Part shown: in pieces, positions 42,569 to 55,097 of the stretch
Position numbering within the stretch: the first letter of the stretch is position 1
Layout of the letters: the number at the start of each line of letters is the position of its first letter
Assembly (NCBI GenBank): GCA_026545765.1
Contig: CM048843.1
Span: 7,897,501 to 7,961,500, forward strand
Source: Plantago major
Taxonomy: Eukaryota > Streptophyta > Magnoliopsida > Lamiales > Plantaginaceae
DNA: 64,000 nucleotides
Direction of reading: 5' to 3'
Program-made: the position numbers and the translations under genes
Notes under the pieces: model-generated
Seen by the model: only the letters and a program-made list of their open reading frames with translations
Told to the model about the DNA's origin: nothing
The model's database searches: none

Positions 42569-44195
42569 TGTTACAAATATGTGTTTAGATTTTGATCAGC
42601 AACCTAATGACTTATCTTAGCTCAGAAAGGTGATTAGTACTCTTAGTTCACTTGAACACTGTAAAAGAAGAAACTCACTAAGTACGATAGTCTAGCAAAT
42701 CTTGTATAGGATGTTAGGTCTCGAAATGTAATTTTTATTTTCTGAAGAAGACCAAGAAGAAGGCATCCAGCAGGAAAAGTTCAACGGATTTGAAGATTTG
42801 AAGACTGCACAAGATTGCTGAAGACAAGGGTTTTTCAGATACCTATGTCCAGATATCTTGAAGAAACAAGTGTTTCGAAACACACGTGTTGCAAAAGATA
42901 TCTGAGAATAAAAGGTTTCTGGGACGAGGAAAGTGCCCACAGATATCTACACTCAGATACCTTGGACATAAAATATGCTTCTGAAAAAGAAACATATTAT
43001 AACAAGTTGTTTAAACAAGTGGTATCTGGAGCTATGATGATCTCTGGAAAAGAACGTGCAAAGCCTCAGAAAGCTTGCATAGTTCTGTTGGCACTACAGG
43101 ACAAAGTATAGTACAGTGCATTAAATGCATGACGTAAATGTCTCGAACAAAAGTCAGAGCTTCAAGAAGAAGACAAACTCATACAAGATTATACTCAGAT
43201 ATCAATAGTTTGAATTTGATTTAAGCCTAACGGATACTATTCAAACGGCACTCAAAATTCATCTATAAATATCAACACTTAGACTGCTTGAGAACACACA
43301 CTAAACACCTTAGATCACGGAACTTATACTGAATACTCACAGAAGTTCTCTCAAGCAAACTACTTACTTTCAAGCTTTCTGTTGCGACCAAAGCTCTTGA
43401 TTCTAAGTAGCACAAAAGTTCTAAGTGTCCTGATCCTTAACAAGCATTGTTATCTGTGATGGAGTTGAACTAAGATTTCAAATCTGAGATTCATTCTCTG
43501 GAACACTTACAACAGACTTGGGTCAGTAGAGAACAAGATACCATACATTGAAAAGTGTATTAAGTATACTTGATTCATAGAGCTATCTGAATAACTGAAT
43601 AAGTTATTTAAGAATCTCACCTGACAAACAAACCTAAAACCAACACCTTAAACGGCGTGGAGTACAAGAAGTACTTAGTTTGGGAAACTAAGGAATAACT
43701 CCAAGATTATTGAGCACAGGAAGTACTTAGTTTGGGAAGCTAAGGAACAGCTCAAAAAGGTTTCTGAGTACAGGAAGTACTTGGCTGTGAAAGCCGGGGA
43801 ATAACTCAAGGGGAACACTTGGTTGGGAACCTAGTGTATTTAGGAATCAAGAAAAGATATCTGTAAGGTTACCTCATTTATCTTAGTGGATTCTAGGTCT
43901 AACAATGACCGAAGTGGATTAGTTGAAGGATTACGCCACGTTCAGATACCACTATAAAAAGACTTGTGTTATTTATTCTCTGCAGCTTATTACTTGTTTT
44001 ACTTATATTGCAAAGTACTTACACTTATCTTGATGAACACGTGCACTTATCTTAGAAAATTCTTCCGCTCTCTGAAATTAAGTATCAGATATCTTCACAG
44101 ATATCTGAGAAACTGTGCTTATCGACAAAAGTTTTAAAAGACTATTCACCCCCCCCCCCCTCTAGTCTTTTACTTTGCCGTTATCTGGACCAACA
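42569..44195 (+). repeat. 5' LTR of copia C
   Basis: 1627 bp, ending CTGGACCAACA. It shares blocks with the A/B LTRs (TATA region, GGAAGTACTT repeats, end) but differs at many sites. TATA box CTATAAATA at 43263-43271. Confidence 0.92.
43263..43271 (+). promoter_or_regulatory. LTR TATA box of copia C
   Basis: CTATAAATA followed by TCAACACTTAG, as in A and B. Confidence 0.65.
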
Positions 44196-44213
44196 AGTGG
44201 TATCAGAGCGGGA
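44196..44213 (+). other. Primer binding site of copia C
   Basis: AGTGGTATCAGAGCGGGA right after the LTR, the intact form of the site that reads CGA in A and B. Confidence 0.9.
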
Positions 44214-44311
44214 GGTTCCCAAGCCTTCTGCACTGAACCTAGATCCCAGTTATGTCCACTAACTGCTTTTCACCTACACTTGATTCGTTTGTTTAATGTG
44301 TTTGCTGCAGG

Positions 44312-45801
44312 ATGTCTTTAAGTGACGCCCCAATTCTCAAGCCAGAGAATTATGAGAAATGGAAGAACAACATGATGCTCCACCTAGAAGCCATCGGATT
44401 TAAATGATCAAGTAATAAAGAATGGCCCAATAGTCATTCAACAACTCAAGCAAGTCATGAGGTTTCTAATGGTAGAGACAGAGAACAAAGTGATGGGTCT
44501 TCATGCATGTATGCGTCAACCAGCGGGAGATCTGCGAGTCAAGTCATTTACGAACCAAAGCCCAGAGAACTCTGGACATCGGAAGATGCCAAGAGAAATC
44601 GTTTGGATGGACATGCTCGTAATATCATCATACGTTCTACTCCAGAGCACATACAGTGTAAACTGTGGGGTGCAAAAACGGCGAAAGTGGCCTGGCAACT
44701 GATTGAAGAAATCTGTGCTTTGCACCAAAAACAAAGGATAATAAGTTCGAAGTTTTGAAGCTAAAATTCCAAAACTTTAAACAAGGTCCCTCAGAGACTC
44801 TTGAAGAACTAGATTTCCGGTTTACAACACTTATGAGTGACATGGCCGCACTTGGTGAAAGTAATAGATATACCCAGTCAAAAAAGATTAAAACCATTGT
44901 GAGAAGTCTTAATCATAACTGGGAACACACAAAGTTTTTCTACTTTAATCAAGGAATGCCAGATATCACTCCTGTGGAACTTTTCTCTCACCTTGCCACA
45001 GTTGACTATGAGACAACTCAAAGGGAACAAACAACTGAGAAGTTGCAGAGTGTTGCTATAGTTGCTCAAGGAACTTCTGAAAAGAAGAAAGGCAAGGATA
45101 TGACTGAGGATGCTCTTGCTGTAAAGTAAATGGGAAAATATGTCAGTCTAGAAATTGAGAGAAGAAAAGCCAAAGAGAAGCTGAAAAAGCATCTAGGCTC
45201 AAACTATCACCAGTACAAAAATATGCAAAGCTCGCTGAACAAGCCAGCTCAAAAATCATCAAGTACTGAGGAAGCAGAAATTGGAAATGATATCTGTTTC
45301 TATTGTCAGAAACCTGGTCATTTCAAGAAGGATTGTCCTGCCTTCAACAAACTTAAGACAGGTGACAAGAAAGATAGAAGAATCTTCAAAAGAAGTCAAA
45401 GAGCTATGCTCACTGAAGAAAGGAAAAAGATTCAACTTCAACTGGACGCTCTAGATATTGAGTCTGATTCTGAGGATGAGGATTCAGATGATTCCACACT
45501 GCCTTCCCCAGAAATATGCGGTGTTTCTCATGAAATAATTGACTTTGGTCAAAAGAAGAAAGAAGTGTGTGGAATGGCTGAAGAAATCTTCCCCGATATC
45601 TCCAATATTGAACCTTGTCTAATGGCTGATGAGGTAACACATACTTCCTGTTATACTTATGAAAGTGATGAAGAAGGAATCAAAGAACTGGAAAATCTCA
45701 GAAAAGAAATTGATCTTTACAAAATAGAACTTCTAATGTTCCGAGAGCTAGAAAAATTCAAGAAGAAAAGAATTCTCTTGCAAAGGAAAATTCTCAATTA
45801 A
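44312..45801 (+). pseudogene. gag: Copia C gag and start of the spacer
   Basis: ATG 44312 (MSLSDAPILKPENYEKW). A frameshift near 44395-44460 is followed by SASQVIYEPKPRELWTSEDA and AKVAWQLIEEIC. Another shift near 44750 leads to FRFTTLMSDMAALGESNRYT, PVELFSHLATVDYETTQ, then TAA (45127) where a Gln codon stands in B. It continues through MGKYVSLEIERRKAKE to the knuckle CFYCQKPGHFKKDC (about 45292-45335) and an acidic stretch (DSDSEDEDSDDST-like) to 45801. Only the 44395-44460 part resembles the CG-signature patches. It forms the particle shell. Confidence 0.88.
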
Positions 45802-46620
45802 TCAAGATATCTCGAGAAAAGGATCTGAAAATGCATTTCAAGGCTCAGATATCTGAGACCAAAAAGTCGCATAAAGAAGCAATGGCTAATCTTCAAAATA
45901 AATATGAAGATCTTCTTTCTGAGAATAAGGAACTCAAAAAGAAAGAACTATCTTTTCAATCTTATGCCAAAGCTAGTGACACTTCTTCAAGTACAATCTT
46001 ATTTAAGAGATCCTTGAAAAGAGAGGACTTGAATGACACACACACGTATAGTTCCACCACTCTGAATAAGAGTAATAAAGGACTAACATTCGTCGATGTT
46101 TCAAGAAGGTGATTCCCAAACAATCTACAAAGATCGTCGAAAAGCTAAGATTGCTGGCAAAGGAAAGGCAGTTGCCACCAAGCCTTTGTGGGAAAAACAA
46201 GTCCAAAAGAAAACTATGGGAAATGTCTCTGAAAAGAAACATAACACTGAGAAGTGCAATCACCCACAGTGCTATGTCTCTCAAAAAGGAAAAATTGCAG
46301 GAGCTGGCAAATTTTCTTATGTCACGTTTTCTGGAAAGAAAGTTGATCATCCAAAGACTAGCAAAGCTGCTGAAGAGAGATCTCAGACAGCATCAAGTGC
46401 TCGGAATGGTATTGGCTATAAAGCCATCGGGAAACAACTTCCTCACGAATACAAACAAGAGCAAGAACAATGGTTAAAGGCTAGAATTGCTCAAAGCAAT
46501 TATCAGAAGTGGAAGATAAATCAAGCCATTGAAAATCTGAATGGCAGGGCTAGAAGAAATCTGGCTAGGAAAGCTAAGTTTGCTGGAAAGCAGACTCAGA
46601 AATCTGACAGAACACTCTAA
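45802..46620 (+). pseudogene. Copia C coiled-coil spacer
   Basis: Two overlapping open parts (45831-46112 and 46096-46620) joined by a frameshift near 46100. KAQISETKKSHKEAMANLQN and ENKELKKKELSFQSYAKAS give the coiled coil, then NTEKCNHPQCYVSQ and a basic end. It ends at TAA 46618-46620, where the frame should run into the protease. Confidence 0.8.
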
Positions 46621-47645
46621 AGACTAACTCAAAATGGCATTTTGATAGTGGATGTGGGAAGCACATGACAGGAGACAAAGCAAATCTGATTAACTACAAA
46701 AAGTGCAATGAAGGACCAATTATCAGGTTTGCTGGAGGAGATGAATATCCAACCATAGGTTTTGGCAATTTGAAGTTCGGAGCCCTCACAATCTCTGAAG
46801 TACTTCATGTAAAGGGATTGAAATATAATCTCCTAAGCATGAGTCAACTAGTAGACAAAGGGTACACTGTCAAGATCAAGTCAAAACTATGTAAAGTGAT
46901 TGACAATGAGTCAAAGCAAACAGTCTTGGTTGCAAGGCGTAAAGGAAATCTTTATGTTGCTGATTGGGCATCCGCTACAACCGAAGAATGTCTCATGGTG
47001 AGTCAATCTGGTCACACTGAAGAAAATTGGCTATGGCATAAAAGATTGAGTCACTTGAATTTCAAAACTCTGAACAAACTGGCCAAGAAAGAGTTGGTGG
47101 TTGGTTTACCCAAAATGGCATTTAGAAAAGAAGGTGTATGCTCAGCTTGCCAAATCGGAAAACAATCCAAAACATCTTTCAAGTCTAAAACTAGACATTC
47201 TAGTGAGAGACCACTGCAAATGTTACATATGGATCTATTTGAATCCTTAGTAACTAGCTATGCAGGAAAGAAGTATGGTCTGGTTGTTGTTGATGATTAC
47301 TCAAGATTCACTTGGGTTGTCTTTCTCAAACACAAATCTGATGCAAGGGTTGAGATACCTAACTTGCTGAATAAGCTCGAAGTCATGAAAAATGACAAGG
47401 TATCTGTAATCAGAACAGACCATGGTACTGAGTTTGTGAACCAGTACATCAAAGAGTTTTGTACCTGCAAAGGTATACAACATCAACTATCTTCTGTAAG
47501 GACACCACAACAAAATGGTGTTGCTGAAAGAAAGAATAGGACCCTAAAAGAAGCAGCAAGAACAATGCTTGTTGACACTGAAATAAGTGAAATCTATTGG
47601 GTTGAAGCTGTAAACACAGCATCCTACACTCAAATAGATGTTTGA
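46621..47645 (+). pseudogene. pol: Copia C protease and integrase (best-preserved integrase of the family)
   Basis: Protease: FDSGCGKHMTGDKANL (about 46638-46690) and GGDEYPTIGFGNLKFGAL. Integrase: zinc domain with WLWHKRLSHLNF and CSACQIGK (HHCC), catalytic core with HMDLFESLVTSY (first Asp), RTDHGTEFVNQYIKEF (second Asp) and QQNGVAERKNRTLKEAAR (Glu). The DD-E triad is intact in one open frame from 46665. At 47635 the frame is lost by what looks like one missing A in CTCAAATAGATG, ending at TGA 47643-47645. Integrase inserts the cDNA into chromatin. Confidence 0.92.
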
Positions 47646-48030
47646 TTAACAAACACCATGACAAAACTCCGTACGAGCTTTTCATTGGTAGACCACCTAC
47701 TATCAAACATCTAAGGGTGTTTGGTTGCAGATGTTTTGTTCTTAACAATGGAAAAGAATACTTGAGAACATTTCAACCAAAGGCAGATGAAGGAGTATTT
47801 CTTGGTTATTCTGTGAATAGCAAAGCCTACAGAATCTACAACAAAAGAACACAAAAGATCGAGGAATCTATTCATGTAGTATTCTATGAAGGAAACAAGA
47901 AAGTACTCTTGAATGATGATCTCTCATATAGGTTCACAGAACTAATGATTAAAGATTCTGAAAAAGGATCCTCAGAAGGAAACAATTCTATCATTCAAAT
48001 AGAGGATGAGTCTGACGATGAAAAGCAACC
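47646..48030 (+). pseudogene. pol: Copia C integrase C-terminus and linker, cut by element D
   Basis: After the frameshift: INKHHDKTPYELFIGRPP, HLRVFGCRCFVLNNGKEY, FQPKADEGVFLGYSVNSKAY and [13 protein letters not shown], then a Ser/Asp-rich linker ending DESDDEKQP at the CAACC duplication. The linker resumes at 62805. Confidence 0.9.
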
Positions 48031-48948
48031 TGTTGATACGAAAATATGTCCAATCCGTCATAAGAGCCCTTAGAACAAATCCTAAGGCGTCCTAAGTCAT
48101 CTAATGAATCCGAGACACATTAGTCCGAGCCAACGGTCCGATCCGGGCAGACCCACCATGGTCCGACCCACCCTAGAAGAGAGGAACAAAGGATCTAAAG
48201 CTTACTAGGTCCGACCCACCTGGGTCCGAGCCTCTCAAGAAAAGGAGGCATAGTACTTGAACAGTACTTGGTCCGACCCAAGGCCCCCGATACGGACGAC
48301 CACTCGGATCCAACATGACAATCTCACAGGCAACCAAGTAGACAGGCACCAGAGAGTAGGGGGTCCGAACCATGAGGTCCGAATCGGAAGAGTTGGGCAA
48401 GTTTAGAGGACTTCCTCATCTGACAACCCATTACGGTCCGGACCAGGCGTCCGGACCAACCTCTCCGGACCTCGGCAGACTATGTCACACCCACCAAAAC
48501 TCTCCCAATAATGACTAAACTACCCCTAAAAGCCCAAAATGGCATGGGCTAGGTATCATTATTGGGCCATGGGCCTAGATGTGCCTTGGTGGCTCAACTA
48601 GAGCCCTACACTTGGCGCGATCTTGAAGAAGCCTTCCACTTTGAGGAAACCCTATATATAGGGGCACATATCCCCATGCAACGGTAAGCATTATTACGAA
48701 CTTAATCTCGAACAGTATACAGAGTAGATCTCCAGTCTCTCTCGAGTGAAGTCTTGTACCGGTTTGACACTTGGCAAACCGGGTCCTAACCCCCCCCCCC
48801 CCCTCCAAGCCTCTTGCGCAGGTTCTCACCAAGTGCGCAGTGGAAGATCCTTACCCGTTGGTTCCTACGTAGTGAGGAAGATATCGTCTGGAGCATTAAC
48901 TGTGCAATTGGAATATCACTAAGTGTTTGGGGAACCTTACCCTCAACA
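48031..48948 (+). repeat. 5' LTR of gypsy D
   Basis: 918 bp, TGTTGATACG to CCCTCAACA. Contains repeated GGTCCGACCC/GGTCCGAGCC motifs, a TATA box at 48652-48661 and a run of about thirteen C at 48790. Confidence 0.95.
48652..48663 (+). promoter_or_regulatory. LTR TATA box of gypsy D
   Basis: CTATATATAGGGGCACATAT, a strong TATA box about 290 bp before the LTR end. The same sequence is in the 3' LTR at 62509-62520. Confidence 0.7.
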
Positions 48949-48970
48949 TTTTGGCGCCGTCTGTGGGAAA
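48949..48970 (+). other. Primer binding site of gypsy D
   Basis: TTTTGGCGCCGTCTGTGGG follows the LTR. TGGCGCC-type sites are common in plant gypsy elements; I do not assign the exact tRNA. Confidence 0.85.
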
Positions 48971-48999
48971 AGATACAAAAAGTTCCGTTCTCTTCAGTA

Positions 49000-50976
49000 A
49001 TGGCGAGGACAAGAAAGTCAGCAAGAACCAACGCCACTACAATAGGAACACCTGCTCCAAGGCAAAGAGGTAGACCTCCTACTAGGAGGGGAAGGGTGGC
49101 AGAAACTCCACCAAGAGATGCAAGGGGCTATCCAAGCGACGGCCATACCGCTAGTCTCTCTTCAGATGAGGAAAGATCCGCTGATCCAACATTAAGAACC
49201 CATGAGCTCGGGGTCGAAGGACAAGTTCCTCCGTCAGGAACACACGGTCCTCCCCCAGGAAGAAACTTTACTCTTCCAAATGGGCAGATCATTCGTCCCA
49301 GTGAGTTCGGGATGAATGAGAATCAGTTTGGTCTCTTACTCAACACTATACAAGGATGCTTTGGATCAAACAACCTCCAACCTCCTCAGCCCACTCCTCC
49401 TCTAGCAATTCCAAGACAAGCCGAACTCGCATAATCGAGGAATGAGCATCGTCCTATTCAACAAAGGTTAGGGGAACAAGTTCAACAAGAATATCTAAGG
49501 AACCTTCTCAACAGGAGAGCCGCTGCTTCTAACGAACAGCGAGAGAGAAGTCCAATAAGACCTCGGGCGGATGATGTTGGGACTAGTCGACATGGAGCAC
49601 AGCAACACGCGCTAAGAGATCATGTGGCGGAAAGTATCTCAATAGTCCCTCTCAATGACCTTCCTCCAGATGTGGCTATCAACCCTAGAACTGGTGAAAA
49701 GTTGACTGCTGAGCAGATTTACCTCCAACAAAAGGCTTTAGAAACACAAATTGAAACTCTAAGCAAGATGGTGAAGGCACATGAGAAGGTGACTCTTAGA
49801 GCTCCCAATCCGTTATGTGATGACATCAGGAAGGAAAGGAAACGCCCTGATTCCACCATTCCAAACCTTGAACACTATCATGGAGATACTTCTCCCGTCG
49901 GGCACCTTACTAGATACGAGAGTAAGATGGAGACCAATGGCTTGAATGACAACATGAAGGCTCTCAACTTTTCCACTACTCTCTTCGGGGAAGCAATGTA
50001 TTGGTGGACCTCACTGCCCAACGGCTCCATCAAGTCCTATTCTGATATTGCTTCCCTCTTCTTGAAAAGATTTGAGAAAGCAAAGAAGAGGAAGAGGTCA
50101 GTTGAGCACCTGGCAGGAGTAATCCAGAAGGAGCATGAGGATCTTAGAACCTTTCTTGACCGCTTCAATACTGAAGTATGCCAAGTAGAGCCTCATAGCA
50201 TCAAGGGGCGGGTCCGACACCTATATGCCAACACTTACAATGAAGACCTCAGGAAAAAACTTTCCAATGAGGAAATCACAACTGAAAAGTACTTGGAAGA
50301 TATTTGTGAAGGAGTTTTGTATGGAGAAGAGTATCGAAGAAATGTTCCAATAAGAGCAGGAGCTAGAAAAGGGAAAGTGCAAGTACGACAGGAGCCTCCT
50401 CCTCGTCAGGGAAAGTTTGAACAGAAAAGGGAACTTAGAGATAAGAGAGAGTTTCACAGAGAAAGAACTCCACCAAGGAGATACCCCGAGTATACTCGCC
50501 TCAACAGACCGAGATCCGACATCTTGGCTTCAATCGTTGAGAAAAACTTGGACATACAATGGCCAAAACCTACAAGGAGTAACAAAAAGAACAAAGCTTC
50601 AAAGGACTACTGTAGGTTCCATAAACAAAAAGGTCATTCAACGGAGGACTGTGTCCAGTTGAAGATGGAAATCGAAGGGATGATAAGAAGCGGAAAACTG
50701 AAGGAACCAATGTATGAAGAAGAACCTTCCAGACACCAGAAGAATGAACAAAGAAGGGAAGATTGTGGTTCGGAACCTCCGGCAGGCTCCTTACCACCTC
50801 CTCCGGCAGAGATCCCACCTCAGCATGCCCAAAGATACCGGGGGTACCACGATAATATGGAGATGGAAAACCTCCCCTATAGCGGAGTTATCAACGCCAT
50901 TGCGGGGGGGACCAACTGGGGGAGACAGTCGAAATGCAAGGGAAAGGACCGCGCAACACTTGAGAAACAACGATAG
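49000..50976 (+). pseudogene. gag: Gypsy D gag with one stop codon
   Basis: ATG 49000 (MARTRKSARTNATTIGTPAP). A basic, Pro-rich N-terminus runs to TAA 49432-49434, then the same frame stays open to 50976. The retrotransposon_gag domain covers about 49860-50280 (HYHGDTSPVGHLTRYESKME, EAMYWWTSLPNGSIKSY, EDLRTFLDRFNTEV). A CCHC-like motif CRFHKQKGHSTEDC (about 50611-50655) is the form usual in this clade. The stop fits CAA-to-TAA. The frame passes into pol by a shift in a G7 run near 50905, after which the gag frame ends within 25 codons. Confidence 0.9.
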
Positions 50977-53071
50977 AGCCTATGCTCCTTCAGCCTTGAA
51001 GGGCACGAACGCCATCACCTTTGATGATAGCGAAATCCCCCCACCAACGTCTGATGGAGGAGATCTCAAGGACCCCGACGTTCCTTTGGTTGTTTCTCTG
51101 GTTATCGCCACTTACAAGGTCAACAAGGTACTTGTCGACACAGGAAGTTCTTCCAATGTCATCTCCAAAAGGACTGTGGAGCAAATGCACTTGGGACAGA
51201 TTCAATATGGGCGTGTGTATACTTCTTTGGTGGGTTTTGGAGGATCTGTAGTACGTCCCATTGGGAGTGTACCACTACAAGTCTCTATGGGCACCTTTCC
51301 GACAAGAGTGACTGAGACAATCCTCTTTGTGGTAGTCGATAGCACCTTCGACTATAACGTGATCCTGGGCCACCCAGGACTTAACCAATTCAGGGCAATC
51401 GCTTCTCCCCGACACAACAGGGTAAAGTTCCCAACCCCAAACGGCGTGGGTGAAGAAGTGGGCAATGTTAGAGAAGCCTGGGAATGCTACATCATGTCAA
51501 CCAGAGGAGCCACAATACCCGTTCTTTCGGTCACTAAGAGACCCAGGAGTCCTCCTCCTGTGGCTCTTATCCCACTAAAGGAAGAAATTGGTATTGGGTC
51601 GCTCAGGGAAAAGTTCCCCAAGACTGCCAGGATAGAACCTCATGAATCCCTCAAAGAGGTTCAGCTGATCAAGGGGAACGCGAAAAGGACAACTCGGGTC
51701 GGAACGGAGATGAGCACGGAAGTAGAGATGAAGCTCATCACATGCCTTCGAGACAATCACGATATCTTTGCCTGGAGCACCGATGATCTTAAGGGGATAG
51801 ACCCAAGGATCGCAGTTCACCGTCTGAACATGGATCCAACGGTAAAACACATCCGACAGAAGAGGAAAGACTTTGGGCCCGTTGAAGATGCTATTATAGC
51901 AGAAGAAGTGGACAAGTTAATGAAAGCAGGACACATTGAAGAAGTCAGATACTCTGACTGGGTTTGTAATGTGGTCCTCGTCGAGAAGGCCCCAGGAAAG
52001 TGGAGAATGTGTAATGACTTCACTAGACTCAACAAGTTTTGCCCAAAGGATCCTTATCCACTACCTCGCATAGACCAACTAGTAGATTCTACTGCAGGAT
52101 GTGCGCTCCTGAGCTTCAAGGACGCATATCAAGGCTTCTACCAAATCAGGATGGCCCAGGAAGACATCAAGAAGACGGCCTTCTTTGCGGCAGGAGGGGT
52201 CTACTACTTCAAGGTCATGCCATTTGGCCTCAAGAACGCAGGTGCTACATACCAACGACTGGTAAATAAGATGTTCAAAGAAGAGTTGGGCAAAACCATG
52301 GAAGTCTATGTGGATGACATGCTTGTAAAAAGCAAGACTGAAGAGGAGCACATCGAGCATCTCAACAATTGCTTTTCCATCCTTCGGAAATATGGAATGA
52401 AGTTGAACCCTGAGAAGTGTACGTTTGGAGTAAAGGGAGGAAAGTTTCTTGGCTACATGGTCACAGAGAGAGGCATTAGTGCAAACCCAGAGAAAATAAA
52501 GGCAATCTTGGACTTACCACAGCCAAAGACCATCAATGAAGTTCAGAAGCTCTTGGGAAGGGTGATGGCACTAAGCCGTTTTATCTCCAAGTCCGCTGAG
52601 AAAAACCTTCCCTTCTTCAAAATTCTAAGGAAAGGAGACAAGTTTGAGTGGTCAAAGGAGTGTGAAGAGGCCCTGGATAACTTGAAAAAGTACCTCCTCT
52701 CACCACCTCTCCTGTCTAAACTAATAGAAGGTGAACCTCTTTACCTTTATCTAGCTACTACTGATGAAGCGATGAGTTCTGTACTGGTGCGAATACAAGG
52801 CCACGACCATTTATCGATCTACTATTTGAGCAAGGCCCTTGTGGGCTCTGAGGCCAGATATGTCAAGATCGAGAAGCTCGCCTTCGCACTGGTTTACACT
52901 GCACGACGACTAAAGCCTTACTTCAAATCTCACCGGATCGTGGTCCTCACCAATGAACCACTCAAACATGTCCTAGGGAAGCCAGACCAGTCGGGGCGCT
53001 TGTCCAAGTGGGCAATTGAATTAAGTGAATATGATATCGGGTATCAAGCTCCATCGGCCAAGAAGGCATAG
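50905..53071 (+). pseudogene. pol: Gypsy D protease, RT and first RNase H, ending at an in-frame stop
   Basis: Aspartic protease VLVDTGSSSNVISKR (about 51128) and NVILGHPGLN. RT from about 51850: HIEEVRYSDWVCNVVLV, KWRMCNDFTRLNKFCPKDPY, LSFKDAYQGFYQI, FGLKNAGATYQRLVNKM, catalytic YVDDMLVKS (52307-52333) and EKCTFGVKGGKFLGYMV. RNase H (RT_RNaseH type) from about 52640: LYLYLATTDEAMSSVLVR, YYLSKAL and LTNEPLKHVL. The catalytic Asp residues of RT are present. The frame is cut by TAG 53069-53071 (GCATAGGTT; CAG-to-TAG type) but continues beyond it in the same frame. The pol frame overlaps the end of gag from 50714, though real pol homology starts after the G7 run. Confidence 0.93.
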
Positions 53072-53611
53072 GTTCTTGCCGATTTCCTGGTTGATTACCC
53101 AGAAGAAACAGAAGGAGGAACCCAAAGACCACAGGAAAGTGTGAGCCATGTCATGATCACACAAGTAAAAAAGGATAAAAAAGCAAAGGAAGAAAGGCCT
53201 AAAGAGACACTTGAGAATGATTTCCAGCTTTGGACTAAGTATCAGCAACCCATGGATGATTCGCTCAGGGTGAGGCACATGTTCCTCCTAGATGAAGTGC
53301 CCAATACCTCAACACTTGCATCTTCCGACACGAAGCAAGAGGGCAAAAAGATGCCCCCTGTTGCTGAGGAGAGCGAATTGAGAAACAAAGACTGTTGGAC
53401 ATTACAAGTGGATGGATCGTCTACTGGACGGTTGGGAGGAATAGGAATCTTTCTTGAAAGTCCTGAAGGAGCCAAACTGGAATATGCCATCACTCTCAAC
53501 TTTAAAGTGACAAACAATGAGGCTGAGTACGAGGCACTCCTCACTGGCCTAAGGATGGCGAGAGCTCTTCAGGTGAAGAGGATCAAGGCTTACACAGATT
53601 CACAACAGTAA
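53072..53611 (+). pseudogene. pol: Gypsy D linker and second RNase H (aRNH type)
   Basis: Same frame as the RT. A charged linker (KKDKKAKEERPKETLENDF) leads into a second, distinct RNase H: CWTLQVDGSSTGRLGGIG (first catalytic Asp), NNEAEYEALLTGLRMA (Glu) and IKAYTDSQQ (next Asp). This archaeal-like domain between the native RNase H and integrase is a known acquisition of the Tat clade. At 53605-53625 a deletion and frameshift remove the end of the domain (usual pattern: TDSQLVV...V.G.). The last catalytic residue is therefore in doubt. Confidence 0.88.
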
Positions 53612-55097
53612 TCTCGCCTCCGGATCTTTTACCGCCAAAGGACCTAATATGATCAAGTACCTGGAGATCCTCAAGAAAGAGACTGAGCACTTTGAAGAAT
53701 TCACTATTGACCAATTCCATAGGGAATGGAACGAAAAAGCTGATGCCCTCTCCAAATATGCCTCGGCTTTAGGAGCTCTGGACACGAGAAGTGTCATCTT
53801 GATGACCCGCACGGACTCATCCTTGGCAAACTCCAATGGACAAGTCTTCCTCCTAAACACGGAAAAGAGTTGGATGACTGATATATTCCACTACCTCAAA
53901 GATGGTTCTCTACCTTCAGATCTCAGAGAAGCAAGAAGGATCCTATGTCGTGCCAGTAGATACTTCGTCTTGGGAGAAGATCTCTACAAAAAATCCTTCA
54001 CCGGCACCCACTTGAGATGTTTGGATCCCCAGGAAGCGAAAACAGTAATGGAAGAGATCCACGCTGGGAGTTGTGGAAGTCACTCAGGAGGAAGAACCTT
54101 GGCACAGAAGATCATGAGACAAGGATACTATTGGCCCACCATTGACGCCGACGCTGCCAATTTCGCCCGCGCCTGCGAAGACTGCCAATACTACGCCAAC
54201 ATACCACATCGTCCAACCAACCCTATGATTCCGTCAATCATAGCATGTCCATTTGATCAATGGGGCATAGACATAGTTGGTCCCTTCCCACGCGGAACCC
54301 ATCAGAAGAAGTTTTTGATCGTGGCAGTGGAGTATTTCACTAAATGGGTTGAGGCAGAGGCAGTTTCGACCATCACTGAGAGCAGGGTACGGACATTCAT
54401 CTGGAAGAACATCATTTGCCGCTTCGGACTTCCAAGAATCCTAGTGTCGGATAATGGGGCTCAGTTCTCAGGGGCAAGACTGAAGGAATGGCTTCAATCT
54501 TTCAAAATATAACAGCGCTTCACTTCCGTTGGCCACCCCCAAGCTAATGGTCAAGTAGAAGCCACCAACAAGACCATCGTCAAAATCTTGGAGAAAAGGT
54601 TGAGGACCTCCCAAGATAGTTGGGCAGATGATCTCGACGCGGTCCTTTGGGCACATAGGACGACGACTCGGACCTCTACACAAGAGACGCCTTTTTCCCT
54701 TGTCTATGGATCTGAGGCAGTCATTCCTTCAGAAGTAGCAGTGGAAACCCAAAGGATCCAGCAATACAACCCAGCTGACAATGAAGTCGCAAGGATCTAC
54801 GACCTCAAGCTCCTCGAAGACAAACGAAGCAAAGCACTGGCTAACATCCTCCGATATCAAGCTATGACCGCTCGAGCCTACAACAAGCGGGTCTTCCCAA
54901 AGGATATACAAGTTGGAGATTTGGACCTCAGGAGAACTGATATTTTGAGCAACGCTGGGAAACTTAAGCCCAAATGGGAAGGACCGTACAAAGTTACTGG
55001 AGCCAAAATCAATGGAAGCTTTGAACTAGAAGACGACCAAGGCCGAGCCCTGAAGAGAACCTGGAATGCTAAGAATATGCAGAAGTTCTATGCTTAG
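53612..55097 (+). pseudogene. pol: Gypsy D integrase, with one stop codon
   Basis: From 53649: MIKYLEILKKETEHFEEFTI, then REWNEKADALSKYAS, the end of aRNH. Integrase zinc domain HAGSCGSHSGGRTLAQKI with CEDCQYYA. Catalytic core QWGIDIVGPFPRGTHQKKFL (first Asp), ILVSDNGAQFSG (second Asp), TAA at 54510-54512, then in the same frame SVGHPQANGQVEATNKTIVK (Glu). The C-terminal part has LRRTDILSNAGKLKPKWEGP, the GPF/Y-type module, and ends with YA and TAG at 55095-55097. All three DDE residues are readable, so only the stop and the upstream frameshift block it. Confidence 0.92.

Noticed and set aside
48814..49000. Gag of gypsy D starting at 48814
   Set aside because: That upstream frame is inside the LTR and primer site; the first sensible start after the primer site is ATG 49000.
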